Origin: Acidobacteriota bacterium
GTDB lineage: Bacteria > Acidobacteriota > Terriglobia > Terriglobales > Acidobacteriaceae
Direction of reading: 5' to 3'
Assembly: GCA_003225655.1 (NCBI GenBank)
Contig: QIAW01000220.1
Location: forward strand, 1 to 10,839
DNA length: 10,839 nucleotides
Shown: piece by piece, positions 5,661-10,839 of the stretch
Layout of the letters: each line of letters starts with the position of its first letter
How positions within the stretch are numbered: the first letter of the stretch is position 1
Made by a program: the position numbers and the translations under genes
The notes under the pieces: model-generated
What the model saw: only the letters and a program-made list of their open reading frames with translations
Told to the model about the DNA's origin: nothing
Databases searched by the model: none

Positions 5661-8405
5661 ATGAGCAGTCGTGCTTTTAGCAAGACCATTCCCTTGAGAA
5701 AACCAATCTCACCGGCGCTCCGGCGTTATGTGTATTTCTTCGGCGGCGGGAAAGCTGACGGCAACAAAGACATGAAGGCCGAACTGGGCGGCAAAGGCGC
5801 GGGCTTGGCTGAGATGACCAATGCCGGCCTTCCGGTGCCGCCGGGCTTTACCATTCAGACCGAAGCATGCCGCGAATATATGCGCAATGGCGGCAAGCTG
5901 TCGCCAGAGGTTGACCGCCAGATGCGCGAAGCGCTGTCGCGTCTGGAGGCGATGGAAGGGCGCAAGCTGGGCGCCGGCGACAACCCATTGCTGGTGAGCG
6001 TACGCTCCGGAGCGCAGGCTTCCATGCCGGGAATGATGGATACCATCCTCAATCTGGGCCTGAACGACAGCAGCGTGGAGGCGCTGGCGAGACGCGGCAA
6101 CAATCCGCGTTTTGCTTACGACTCGTATCGGCGGCTCATTCACATGTTTGGCGATATCGTGCTGGAGGTTCCCAAGCGTAAGTTCGACGATGCCTTTGAA
6201 CAACAAAAAAAGCGCAGCGGCGTCCAGTTGGATACCGATCTCGATACCAAAGCATTGAAACAGATTGTCGAAGAGTACAAGAAAATTGTTCGCCAGCATA
6301 CGGGCAAAGACTTCCCTCAATCTCCGCTGGAGCAGCTCAGCATGGCGCGCGACGCGGTCTTCCGTTCCTGGAACAACGAACGCGCGCGGCACTACCGGCG
6401 CATGAACCAGATTTCCGATGACATGGGTACGGCCGCCAGCGTGCAATGCATGGTGTTTGGCAACCTGGGTGAAACCAGCGGCACGGGCGTGGGCTTTACC
6501 CGCAATCCTTCCACCGGCGCGAAAGAGTTTTATGGCGAGTATCTGATGAATGCGCAGGGCGAAGATGTGGTCGCCGGCATTCGCACACCGCTTCCCATTT
6601 CGGAATTGGACCGCACCATGCCGGGCATTTACCAGCAATTACGCGAGATTACTTCGCGGCTGGAAAAACACTACCGTGACATGCAGGATTTCGAGTTCAC
6701 AGTCATGGAAGGCAGGCTCTACATGCTGCAGACGCGCAACGGCAAGCGCGCCGGACGCGCCGCCGTGCGCATTGCGCTCGACATGGTCGAAGAGGGCCTG
6801 ATTACAAAAGAAGAAGCCATCTTCCGGGTTGAGCCCAACCAGCTCTATGAGTTCCTGCTGCCGCGGCTGGATGAAACCGATGCCAAAGTCCACGAGCTCA
6901 CCCGAGGCCTTCCCGCCTCACCGGGAGCCGCCGTCGGGCAAATTATCTTTACCGCCGATGATGCCGTGAAGAAGGTGAACGGCAGCAAAAAATCATCGGT
7001 GATCCTGGTGCGCAGTGAGACCACGCCGGAAGATATTCATGGGATGGAAGTCGCGGCCGGGATCCTCACCTCGCGCGGAGGCATGACCAGCCACGCGGCG
7101 GTGGTGACCCGAGGCATGGGGAAATGCTGCGTAGCAGGCGCGGGCGAAATTCATGTGGATGAAAAGCTGCGTGAGATCCGCGTGCGCAACCATGTCCTGC
7201 GAGAAGGCGATTGGATCTCGCTCGACGGCTCCACCGGCCGTGTGCTCAAAGGTAAGTTGAATACCGTGCCGGCGTCACCTGACGATCCTGAACTCAAAGA
7301 ATTTTTGTCGTGGGCAGAGCCTTTCCGCACCATGAAAGTTCGCGCCAATGCCGATATTCCACGCGATGCCGTCCAAGCGCTCGCCTTTGGCGCCGAAGGC
7401 ATCGGTCTCTGCCGCACGGAGCACATGTTCTTTGCCGAGGACCGCATTGCCCACATGCGGGCCATGATCCTGGCGACCAGCGAAGCCGAGCGGCGCAAGG
7501 CCCTGCGCAAACTGCTGCCCATGCAGCGCAGCGACTTTGTCGGCATCTTTCGCGCCATGGCTGGGTTACCAGTTACGATTCGCCTGCTCGATCCCCCGCT
7601 GCATGAATTCCTGCCCCGCCGCGAAGACCTCATGGTCGAGGTGGCGCTACTCGAGAAAACCAACCCGCGTTCGCCGAAGCTCGCCGAGCGCCGCAATCTG
7701 CTGGCGCGGGTGGAGGAACTGCATGAGTTCAATCCTATGATGGGACATCGCGGCTGCCGCCTGGGCATTACCTATCCTGAGATTTCCGAGATGCAGGCGC
7801 GCGCTATCTTTGAGGCGGCGGTCGCGGTCGCCAAGGAGAAGATCAGGGTTTCACCGGAGGTCATGATTCCGCTGATCGGCGGCCCTAAAGAAATGGCAAA
7901 TCAAAAAAAGATTGTGCAGCAGGTGGCCGAAGAGGTATTTAAGGCGGAAAAACTGCGCGTTCCTTATATGGTGGGCTGCATGATCGAGCTGCCTCGCGCC
8001 GCCCTGATCGCCGACGATATCGCCGGCGTGGCCGAGTTCTTCTCTTTTGGCACCAACGACCTCACGCAACTTACGTACGGCTTCTCACGCGATGATATCA
8101 ACCGCTTTCTGCCTTCGTATGTGGAGCGGGGCAGCGTCAAGCAAGACCCATTCGGCGCCCTGGACCGCAAGGGAGTGGGCCGGCTGGTTCGCATGGCCAC
8201 GGAACTGGGACGCCAGGCGAAGCCAACACTCAAAGTCGGAGTCTGCGGAGAGCATGGCGGTGAGCCCTCTTCCATTGAGTTCTTCTATTCCGTCGGACTG
8301 GACTATGTTTCCTGCTCGCCCTTCCGCGTGCTCACCGCGCGCCTGGCGGCTGCCCAGGCCGCGGCAAAAGAAAAACTGGGATACGAGGGGGGCAGGACGA
8401 AATGA
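5661..8405 (+). CDS. ppdK: Pyruvate, phosphate dikinase
   Basis: Converts pyruvate, ATP and phosphate to PEP, AMP and pyrophosphate, reversibly, by way of a phosphohistidine carried between two active sites. The 914-residue cytosolic protein has the family's three parts. The N-terminal nucleotide-binding region includes YVYFFGGGKADGN and GGKGAGLAEMTNAGLPVPPG. The swivelling phosphohistidine domain has GGMTSHAAVVTRGMG, with catalytic His478 and Thr476 two residues before it, the site targeted by PPDK regulatory kinases. The C-terminal PEP/pyruvate barrel includes FGTNDLTQLTYGFSRDD and GVCGEHGG, with catalytic Cys862. It has about 22 residues (SSRAFSKTIPLRKP and beyond) before the usual YVYFFGGG opening. 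ATG 5661 is still preferred because it has a strong Shine-Dalgarno and no internal ATG lies before the conserved block. Synteny behind glyS is common. The leader suggests translational regulation. Confidence 0.97.
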   Translation: MSSRAFSKTIPLRKPISPALRRYVYFFGGGKADGNKDMKAELGGKGAGLAEMTNAGLPVPPGFTIQTEACREYMRNGGKLSPEVDRQMREALSRLEAMEGRKLGAGDNPLLVSVRSGAQASMPGMMDTILNLGLNDSSVEALARRGNNPRFAYDSYRRLIHMFGDIVLEVPKRKFDDAFEQQKKRSGVQLDTDLDTKALKQIVEEYKKIVRQHTGKDFPQSPLEQLSMARDAVFRSWNNERARHYRRMNQISDDMGTAASVQCMVFGNLGETSGTGVGFTRNPSTGAKEFYGEYLMNAQGEDVVAGIRTPLPISELDRTMPGIYQQLREITSRLEKHYRDMQDFEFTVMEGRLYMLQTRNGKRAGRAAVRIALDMVEEGLITKEEAIFRVEPNQLYEFLLPRLDETDAKVHELTRGLPASPGAAVGQIIFTADDAVKKVNGSKKSSVILVRSETTPEDIHGMEVAAGILTSRGGMTSHAAVVTRGMGKCCVAGAGEIHVDEKLREIRVRNHVLREGDWISLDGSTGRVLKGKLNTVPASPDDPELKEFLSWAEPFRTMKVRANADIPRDAVQALAFGAEGIGLCRTEHMFFAEDRIAHMRAMILATSEAERRKALRKLLPMQRSDFVGIFRAMAGLPVTIRLLDPPLHEFLPRREDLMVEVALLEKTNPRSPKLAERRNLLARVEELHEFNPMMGHRGCRLGITYPEISEMQARAIFEAAVAVAKEKIRVSPEVMIPLIGGPKEMANQKKIVQQVAEEVFKAEKLRVPYMVGCMIELPRAALIADDIAGVAEFFSFGTNDLTQLTYGFSRDDINRFLPSYVERGSVKQDPFGALDRKGVGRLVRMATELGRQAKPTLKVGVCGEHGGEPSSIEFFYSVGLDYVSCSPFRVLTARLAAAQAAAKEKLGYEGGRTK

Positions 8406-8462
8406 AATCGCTGTTATGAGAAGTTGTAACCTAATATTGAAGCCGTGCAATAGCAGATATAC

Positions 8463-8511
8463 AACTGGAATAAAGCTTTGTTTCGTTGGGGGGAGGGTAT
8501 CCCAGTTTTTT
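8463..8511 (+). terminator. Possible intrinsic terminator after ppdK
   Basis: AACTGG (8463-8468) can pair with CCAGTT (8502-8507), and the run of six T continues to 8511. The loop is long, at 33 nt, and includes the self-complementary AAAGCTTT and a G-rich stretch GGGGGGAGGG, so the fold is uncertain. Its place, 57 bases after the stop, suits a terminator. Confidence 0.4.
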
Positions 8512-8635
8512 CAGTCATTTTGTGTGGCCGAATATTGCAATTAAAACGCGGCCCCGTCAACTAGTTATCGGTACATGTACTTTCGCGACAAACACTGTTT
8601 CGTAAATGGTAAACCTTTTAGAAGAATTTCAGAGA

Positions 8636-8687
8636 TGCCGTTTCTATTCCTTACGGCTGCAGCCGTGAGCAAACCGTCACAACGGCA
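8636..8687. repeat. Nested inverted repeats around a 14-bp perfect palindrome
   Basis: An outer arm TGCCGTT (8636-8642) is complementary to AACGGCA (8681-8687). Inside lies the perfect palindrome ACGGCTGCAGCCGT (8653-8666). An alternative small hairpin, CCGT-CACA-ACGG (8674-8685), competes with the outer stem. A separate hairpin CGAACT/AGTTCG follows at 8716-8736. As RNA this could form a branched structure; as DNA the palindrome could be a protein site. Confidence 0.5.
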
Positions 8688-8814
8688 GGATGAATAAGAC
8701 TGCAACCATATACATCGAACTGCTGCAAGGAGTTCGCTGTTGGCGGCCGGTGCGAGCCGAACACGCAGGCGGCGAGCTTTATAGCATTCTTGAAGAAAGA
8801 CCTGACGATGAAGT

Positions 8815-8832
8815 TTGACCTTAAGCTGTCAA
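8815..8832. promoter_or_regulatory. Dyad TTGAC-N8-GTCAA, possible operator
   Basis: TTGAC (8815-8819) and GTCAA (8828-8832) are inverted around an 8-bp core that holds the palindrome CTTAAG. It lies about 150 bp upstream of the STAS gene. The size suits a dimeric regulator, but chance cannot be ruled out. Confidence 0.25.
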
Positions 8833-8964
8833 GTGCAAGGAACATACATTCCAGGATGACAGCCGGGGATTGCTCACCTACGAAAAATCAAGCAAGTCAA
8901 TCATGTGATGCCATCAGCTTGCAATTCCACAATAGACGCGTTAGTCTGCCAAGATTGACGATTG

Positions 8965-8971
8965 AAGGAGG
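8965..8971 (+). promoter_or_regulatory. Ribosome binding site that fixes the STAS start at GTG 8980
   Basis: AAGGAGG at 8965-8971 is followed by GAG and lies eight bases before GTG 8980. The upstream in-frame TTG at 8962 overlaps this site and cannot use it, so GTG is the better start. Confidence 0.75.
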
Positions 8972-8979
8972 AGCATTCT

Positions 8980-9321
8980 GTGGCGCTTAAGATTACGACG
9001 CGCGATCAGGACGGAATCACAGTCATCCTGTGCAACGGCAGGATTGTGTTTGGCGAAGAGTCATCGCAATTGCGCGACCAGGTCAAAAACCATTTGGCGC
9101 AATCGAAGAAAATTGTCTTAAATCTCGGCGGGGTGAGCTACATCGACAGCGGCGGTCTGGGCATTCTGGTTGCGTTGTATACCTCCGCGCGTTCCTGCGG
9201 GGGAGATATCAAGCTTGCCAACCTAACCCAGCGAGTGGGCGACATCCTGCAAATTACAAAACTCTCCACGGTTTTCGAGGTCTACGAGGGCGAACAAAAA
9301 GCCATTGAAGCCTTTGCATGA
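8980..9321 (+). CDS. STAS-domain protein, anti-sigma factor antagonist type
   Basis: A single STAS domain of 113 residues, of the SpoIIAA/RsbV type, a family that binds anti-sigma factors or serine kinases and frees a sigma factor (partner switching). The central motif YIDSGGLGILVALYTSAR carries Ser57 in the DSxGLG context, the residue phosphorylated in this family. The flanking pattern also fits: ITVILCNGRIVFGEESSQL at the N-terminus, IVLNLGG before the Ser motif, and GDIKLANL then LSTVFEVYE after it. The start is GTG 8980, chosen on the ribosome binding site. No anti-sigma kinase or phosphatase gene is in the window, so the partner is unknown. The gene is convergent with the response regulator, with only four bases between the two stop codons. 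Confidence 0.9.
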   Translation: MALKITTRDQDGITVILCNGRIVFGEESSQLRDQVKNHLAQSKKIVLNLGGVSYIDSGGLGILVALYTSARSCGGDIKLANLTQRVGDILQITKLSTVFEVYEGEQKAIEAFA

Positions 9322-9325
9322 GCGG

Positions 9326-9739
9326 CTAGCGCGCTTCCCGCGAAATGCTTTCCGGCCTTCTTTTTTTCACAACTTCCACCTTGGGTGGTGAGGAGCTTTC
9401 TCCCAGAAAGAGCTTGATTTTTTCCAGCAGGGCGGGGAACATGTCCTCTTTCTGCAAACATGCGGACACGTCGCGGCCGCCATCGACCGGGCCATATCCG
9501 GTGACGATGATGACGGGAATCTGCGGGCTCTTGGCATGCATCTTTCTGGCCAACTCCACGCCGTTCATGCCTTCCATGCGGAAGTCAGTGACCAGGATGT
9601 CAAAATTTTCCTGGTCAAATTTTTCCAGCGCATCGGAGGCGTTATAAGCCGAGACGGCACGATATCCCTGCATCTCCAGAATTTCGCAACTTAGACGGGC
9701 CAATACCTCGTGGTCGTCCACGAAAAGGATTGCTTTCAT
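9326..9739 (-). CDS. Stand-alone response regulator receiver protein
   Basis: A single CheY-like receiver domain of 137 residues with no output domain. The acidic pocket is Asp8-Asp9 (ILFVDDHE), the phosphoacceptor is Asp52 (ILVTDFRMEGMNG), the switch Thr is Thr80 (VIIVTGYG), and the conserved lysine is Lys97 in ACLQKED, where most receivers have KP. After the domain comes a short charged tail with KKRRPESISREAR, unlikely to be a DNA-binding fold. The start is ATG at 9739-9737, with GGAGG four bases upstream. An upstream extension of the frame to about 9925 lacks family likeness and was dropped. No histidine kinase is nearby. It may act in a phosphorelay or by protein-protein contact. Convergence with the STAS gene hints at a shared signalling theme but does not prove it. 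Confidence 0.9.
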   Translation of the reverse strand: MKAILFVDDHEVLARLSCEILEMQGYRAVSAYNASDALEKFDQENFDILVTDFRMEGMNGVELARKMHAKSPQIPVIIVTGYGPVDGGRDVSACLQKEDMFPALLEKIKLFLGESSSPPKVEVVKKRRPESISREAR

Positions 9740-9762
9740 TGGTCCTCCATGTGGAATCAGAA

Positions 9763-9778
9763 GGCAATTCCGGGGCCA
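9763..9778 (-). promoter_or_regulatory. Candidate sigma54 (-24/-12) promoter of the response regulator gene
   Basis: On the - strand the sequence reads TGGCCCCGGAATTGCC, with the invariant GG and GC separated by exactly 10 bases and with TGGC and TTGC intact. Transcription would start near 9752, just ahead of the Shine-Dalgarno (9748-9744) and the ATG at 9739. Three consensus positions differ. Confidence 0.4.
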
Positions 9779-9940
9779 CCCGGTAAGAATAGAGCGCGCA
9801 CGGCCCAGAATGGCATGCTGCTTAGCTTTGTTTCCGCCCATAGGTAAAAAGATGCCTGCACTTGAGGAATTTGTTTGTAAAGTCAAAAAAATAAACTTCG
9901 TTGCCAATGACGAATCCACAAGCATTGAGCGCTGGCGCCA

Positions 9941-9949
9941 TGGTATAAG
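9941..9949 (+). promoter_or_regulatory. Extended -10 promoter of the secreted-protein gene
   Basis: TGGTATAAG contains the extended -10 TGn followed by TATAAG (9944-9949). No -35 box at normal spacing is seen, which extended -10 promoters can tolerate. Transcription near 9956 would give a leader of about 47 nt that includes the ribosome binding site at 9988-9993. Confidence 0.45.
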
Positions 9950-10002
9950 ATGCCGGCCTTGTGGGTCGAGGTAAGTCTGCTATTCCGAGGAGGTTATGGA
10001 AA

Positions 10003-10602
10003 ATGAAAGTAAGGACCATGTTGTTGACGCTATGCGTGCTGCTGCTCCCTTTGTTCTCATTTGCTTCGCAACCTTGCGTTTCCGGCACCCTGCAGGACTA
10101 TATCGCCCTGGGGACAACGGGCTGCACCTTTGACGGAGTTACATTTGCCAATTTCAGCTACCAGGCAACCACGCCCGGCGTTTCGGCGAAGAATGTCCAG
10201 GTAGTGTTATTTTCCCCGACGTCCACCGATCCGGAGCTCAAGTTCATGGGAATGTGGAGGGCCGCCGGGGGCGAAACCCTGCAAGCGGTAATCAAATACA
10301 CAGTCCAAATGCCCGCCACAGGCTCCAGCCGGGAGGCGCTTTTGCAACTGCTCCTGGGGCCGACGGCAGCCTCGGGCACTGTGGGAAGCGGTGAAGTTGA
10401 CGAGGCGACCAATGTAGGGAATCTGAGCGTATTCGTGAAACGCAACGGAAGTAGTTTTCAATTCAAGCGGATCGCTTTTTTGCACTTTTCGCCACCCAGC
10501 GCGCTGAAGACGGTAGAAAACAAAGTTACGGTTATGGGCGGCGACAAAGGAACAACGCTTACCTACTTCTTCAACACGTTTAACAGCAATCCGGCATTTT
10601 GA
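10003..10602 (+). CDS. Secreted protein of unknown function
   Basis: 199 residues with a clear signal peptide: a short basic start (MKVR), a hydrophobic core (MLLTLCVLLLPLFSF) and a likely cleavage after the Ala of FSFAS. The mature part opens with CVSGTLQDYIALGTTGCTFDG, with two cysteines 16 residues apart (Cys25 and Cys41). It continues with alternating polar and hydrophobic stretches rich in Thr, Ser and Gly, which suggests a beta-sandwich. This opening resembles exported proteins that elsewhere end in a PEP-CTERM sorting signal, but no such signal or C-terminal helix is present. The start ATG 10003 is set by AGGAGG at 9988-9993, nine bases upstream. The ATG at 9996 is out of frame and too close to the ribosome binding site. 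The gene appears to be transcribed alone. Confidence 0.8.
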   Translation: MKVRTMLLTLCVLLLPLFSFASQPCVSGTLQDYIALGTTGCTFDGVTFANFSYQATTPGVSAKNVQVVLFSPTSTDPELKFMGMWRAAGGETLQAVIKYTVQMPATGSSREALLQLLLGPTAASGTVGSGEVDEATNVGNLSVFVKRNGSSFQFKRIAFLHFSPPSALKTVENKVTVMGGDKGTTLTYFFNTFNSNPAF

Positions 10603-10668
10603 TCTCTGTCACTGTTCGTATGGAGCAGGCCCTAAGGTTTGATTTCATCCGCAGTCTTTCCTGTTGAG

Positions 10669-10699
10669 CTTGGGGCCTGGCATTTTTGACCAGCCCAAG
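10669..10699. repeat. Inverted repeat overlapping the -35 box of the tRNA-Val promoter
   Basis: CTTGGG (10669-10674) and CTGG (10677-10680) pair with CCAG (10690-10693) and CCCAAG (10694-10699), a 10-bp stem with a two-base bulge and a 9-base loop holding TTTTT. It covers the promoter -35 at 10686-10691. It could also help to end transcription of the secreted-protein gene: CAGGCCC (10626-10632) offers an alternative partner for GGGCCTG (10673-10679), followed by TTTTT. Confidence 0.5.
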
Positions 10700-10714
10700 G
10701 TCTGCGCTTATACT
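10686..10714 (+). promoter_or_regulatory. sigma70 promoter of tRNA-Val
   Basis: TTGACC (10686-10691) and TATACT (10709-10714) are separated by 17 bp, each close to consensus. The start would be near 10721, giving a 5' leader of about 40 nt removed by RNase P. Confidence 0.75.
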
Positions 10715-10760
10715 GGCTGAACGGAACTTTTCCGCGCATGTCTTTTTTCTCGCATACCTT

Positions 10761-10837
10761 GGGCAGTTAGCTCAGTTGGTTAGAGCGCCTGCCTTACAAG
10801 CAGGAGGTCGCAGGTTCGAGTCCTGCACTGCCCACCA
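10761..10837 (+). tRNA. tRNA-Val (anticodon UAC)
   Basis: A complete 77-nt cloverleaf with encoded CCA. The acceptor GGGCAGT pairs with ACTGCCC, followed by A and CCA (10835-10837). The D arm is AGCTCAGTTGGTTAGAGC. The anticodon stem CCTGC/GCAGG flanks the loop CTTACAA with anticodon TAC at 10795-10797, which reads GUA and related valine codons. The T arm contains GGTTCGAGTCC. It lies at the right edge of the window, so further tRNAs of the same transcript may follow. Confidence 0.97.
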
Positions 10838-10839
10838 AG

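Larger units (their letters stand above)
8406..8979. other. 574-bp spacer with inverted repeats, no convincing gene
   Basis: The first 110 bases after ppdK hold a possible terminator. A block of inverted repeats follows (about 8636-8736), and then an imperfect dyad (8815-8832). Short open frames in the region lack ribosome binding sites or overlap the start of the STAS gene and resemble no protein I know. The last 15 bases carry the STAS ribosome binding site. A structured non-coding RNA or a long regulated leader is possible but unproven. Confidence 0.6.

Noticed and set aside
5709..6638. Open frame of 309 codons on the - strand inside ppdK
   Set aside because: It lies opposite a certain gene, its composition is that of a codon-biased antisense frame (rich in His, Arg and Ala), and it has no ribosome binding site. 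The same holds for the other long - strand frames inside ppdK (for example 7151-7768) and glyS.
8524..8540. sigma54-like GTGGCCGAATATTGCAA after ppdK
   Set aside because: The invariant GG and GC are nine, not ten, bases apart, and no gene starts nearby.
8667..8710. Cyclic di-GMP-I riboswitch suggested by GAGCAAACC followed by GACTGCAACC
   Set aside because: The essential CGCAAAGCC core and the tetraloop-receptor arrangement are missing, and the spacing is wrong.
8790..8990. Small + strand frame starting TTG upstream of the STAS gene
   Set aside because: It has no ribosome binding site, no recognisable protein pattern, and it overlaps the STAS ribosome binding site and start.
9326..9925. Longer start for the response regulator (199 residues)
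   Set aside because: The extra N-terminal part has no receiver likeness, while ATG 9739 has a ribosome binding site and gives a standard receiver N-terminus.

Overview
The window reads as a chromosomal segment of a free-living bacterium with moderately high GC content. My best guess is the Acidobacteriota (Terriglobia/Koribacter-like). This is inferred from gene order, protein style and the low-complexity intergenic repeats. It has not been tested by any search. No transposase, integrase, phage gene or CRISPR array is visible.

Layout, left to right, all on the + strand unless noted: (1) a 7Fe-type ferredoxin with its own promoter and a strong intrinsic terminator; (2) a 269-bp spacer carrying period-10 and period-8 tandem repeats; (3) recO; (4) a 339-bp gene-poor spacer with direct repeats; (5) a tightly coupled block glyQ - small four-helix membrane protein - glyS, with overlapping stop and start codons; (6) a 134-bp leader with competing hairpins and a Shine-Dalgarno inside a palindrome, followed by ppdK; (7) a 574-bp spacer rich in inverted repeats; (8) a STAS-domain anti-anti-sigma-type protein, convergent with (9) a stand-alone response regulator on the - strand; (10) a secreted protein of unknown function; (11) tRNA-Val(UAC) with a textbook sigma70 promoter.

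The recO-glyQ-glyS-ppdK order is a known conserved neighbourhood in several bacterial phyla. It links DNA repair, glycyl-tRNA synthesis (alpha2beta2 enzyme) and the pyruvate/PEP branch point. The unusual points are a roughly 100-residue insertion in GlyQ just before its C-terminal helical region, a membrane protein gene wedged with overlapping codons between the two subunits of one cytosolic enzyme, and the structured ppdK leader. The right-hand part (STAS protein, receiver, secreted protein) looks like signalling and envelope functions, with a candidate sigma54 promoter in front of the receiver gene.
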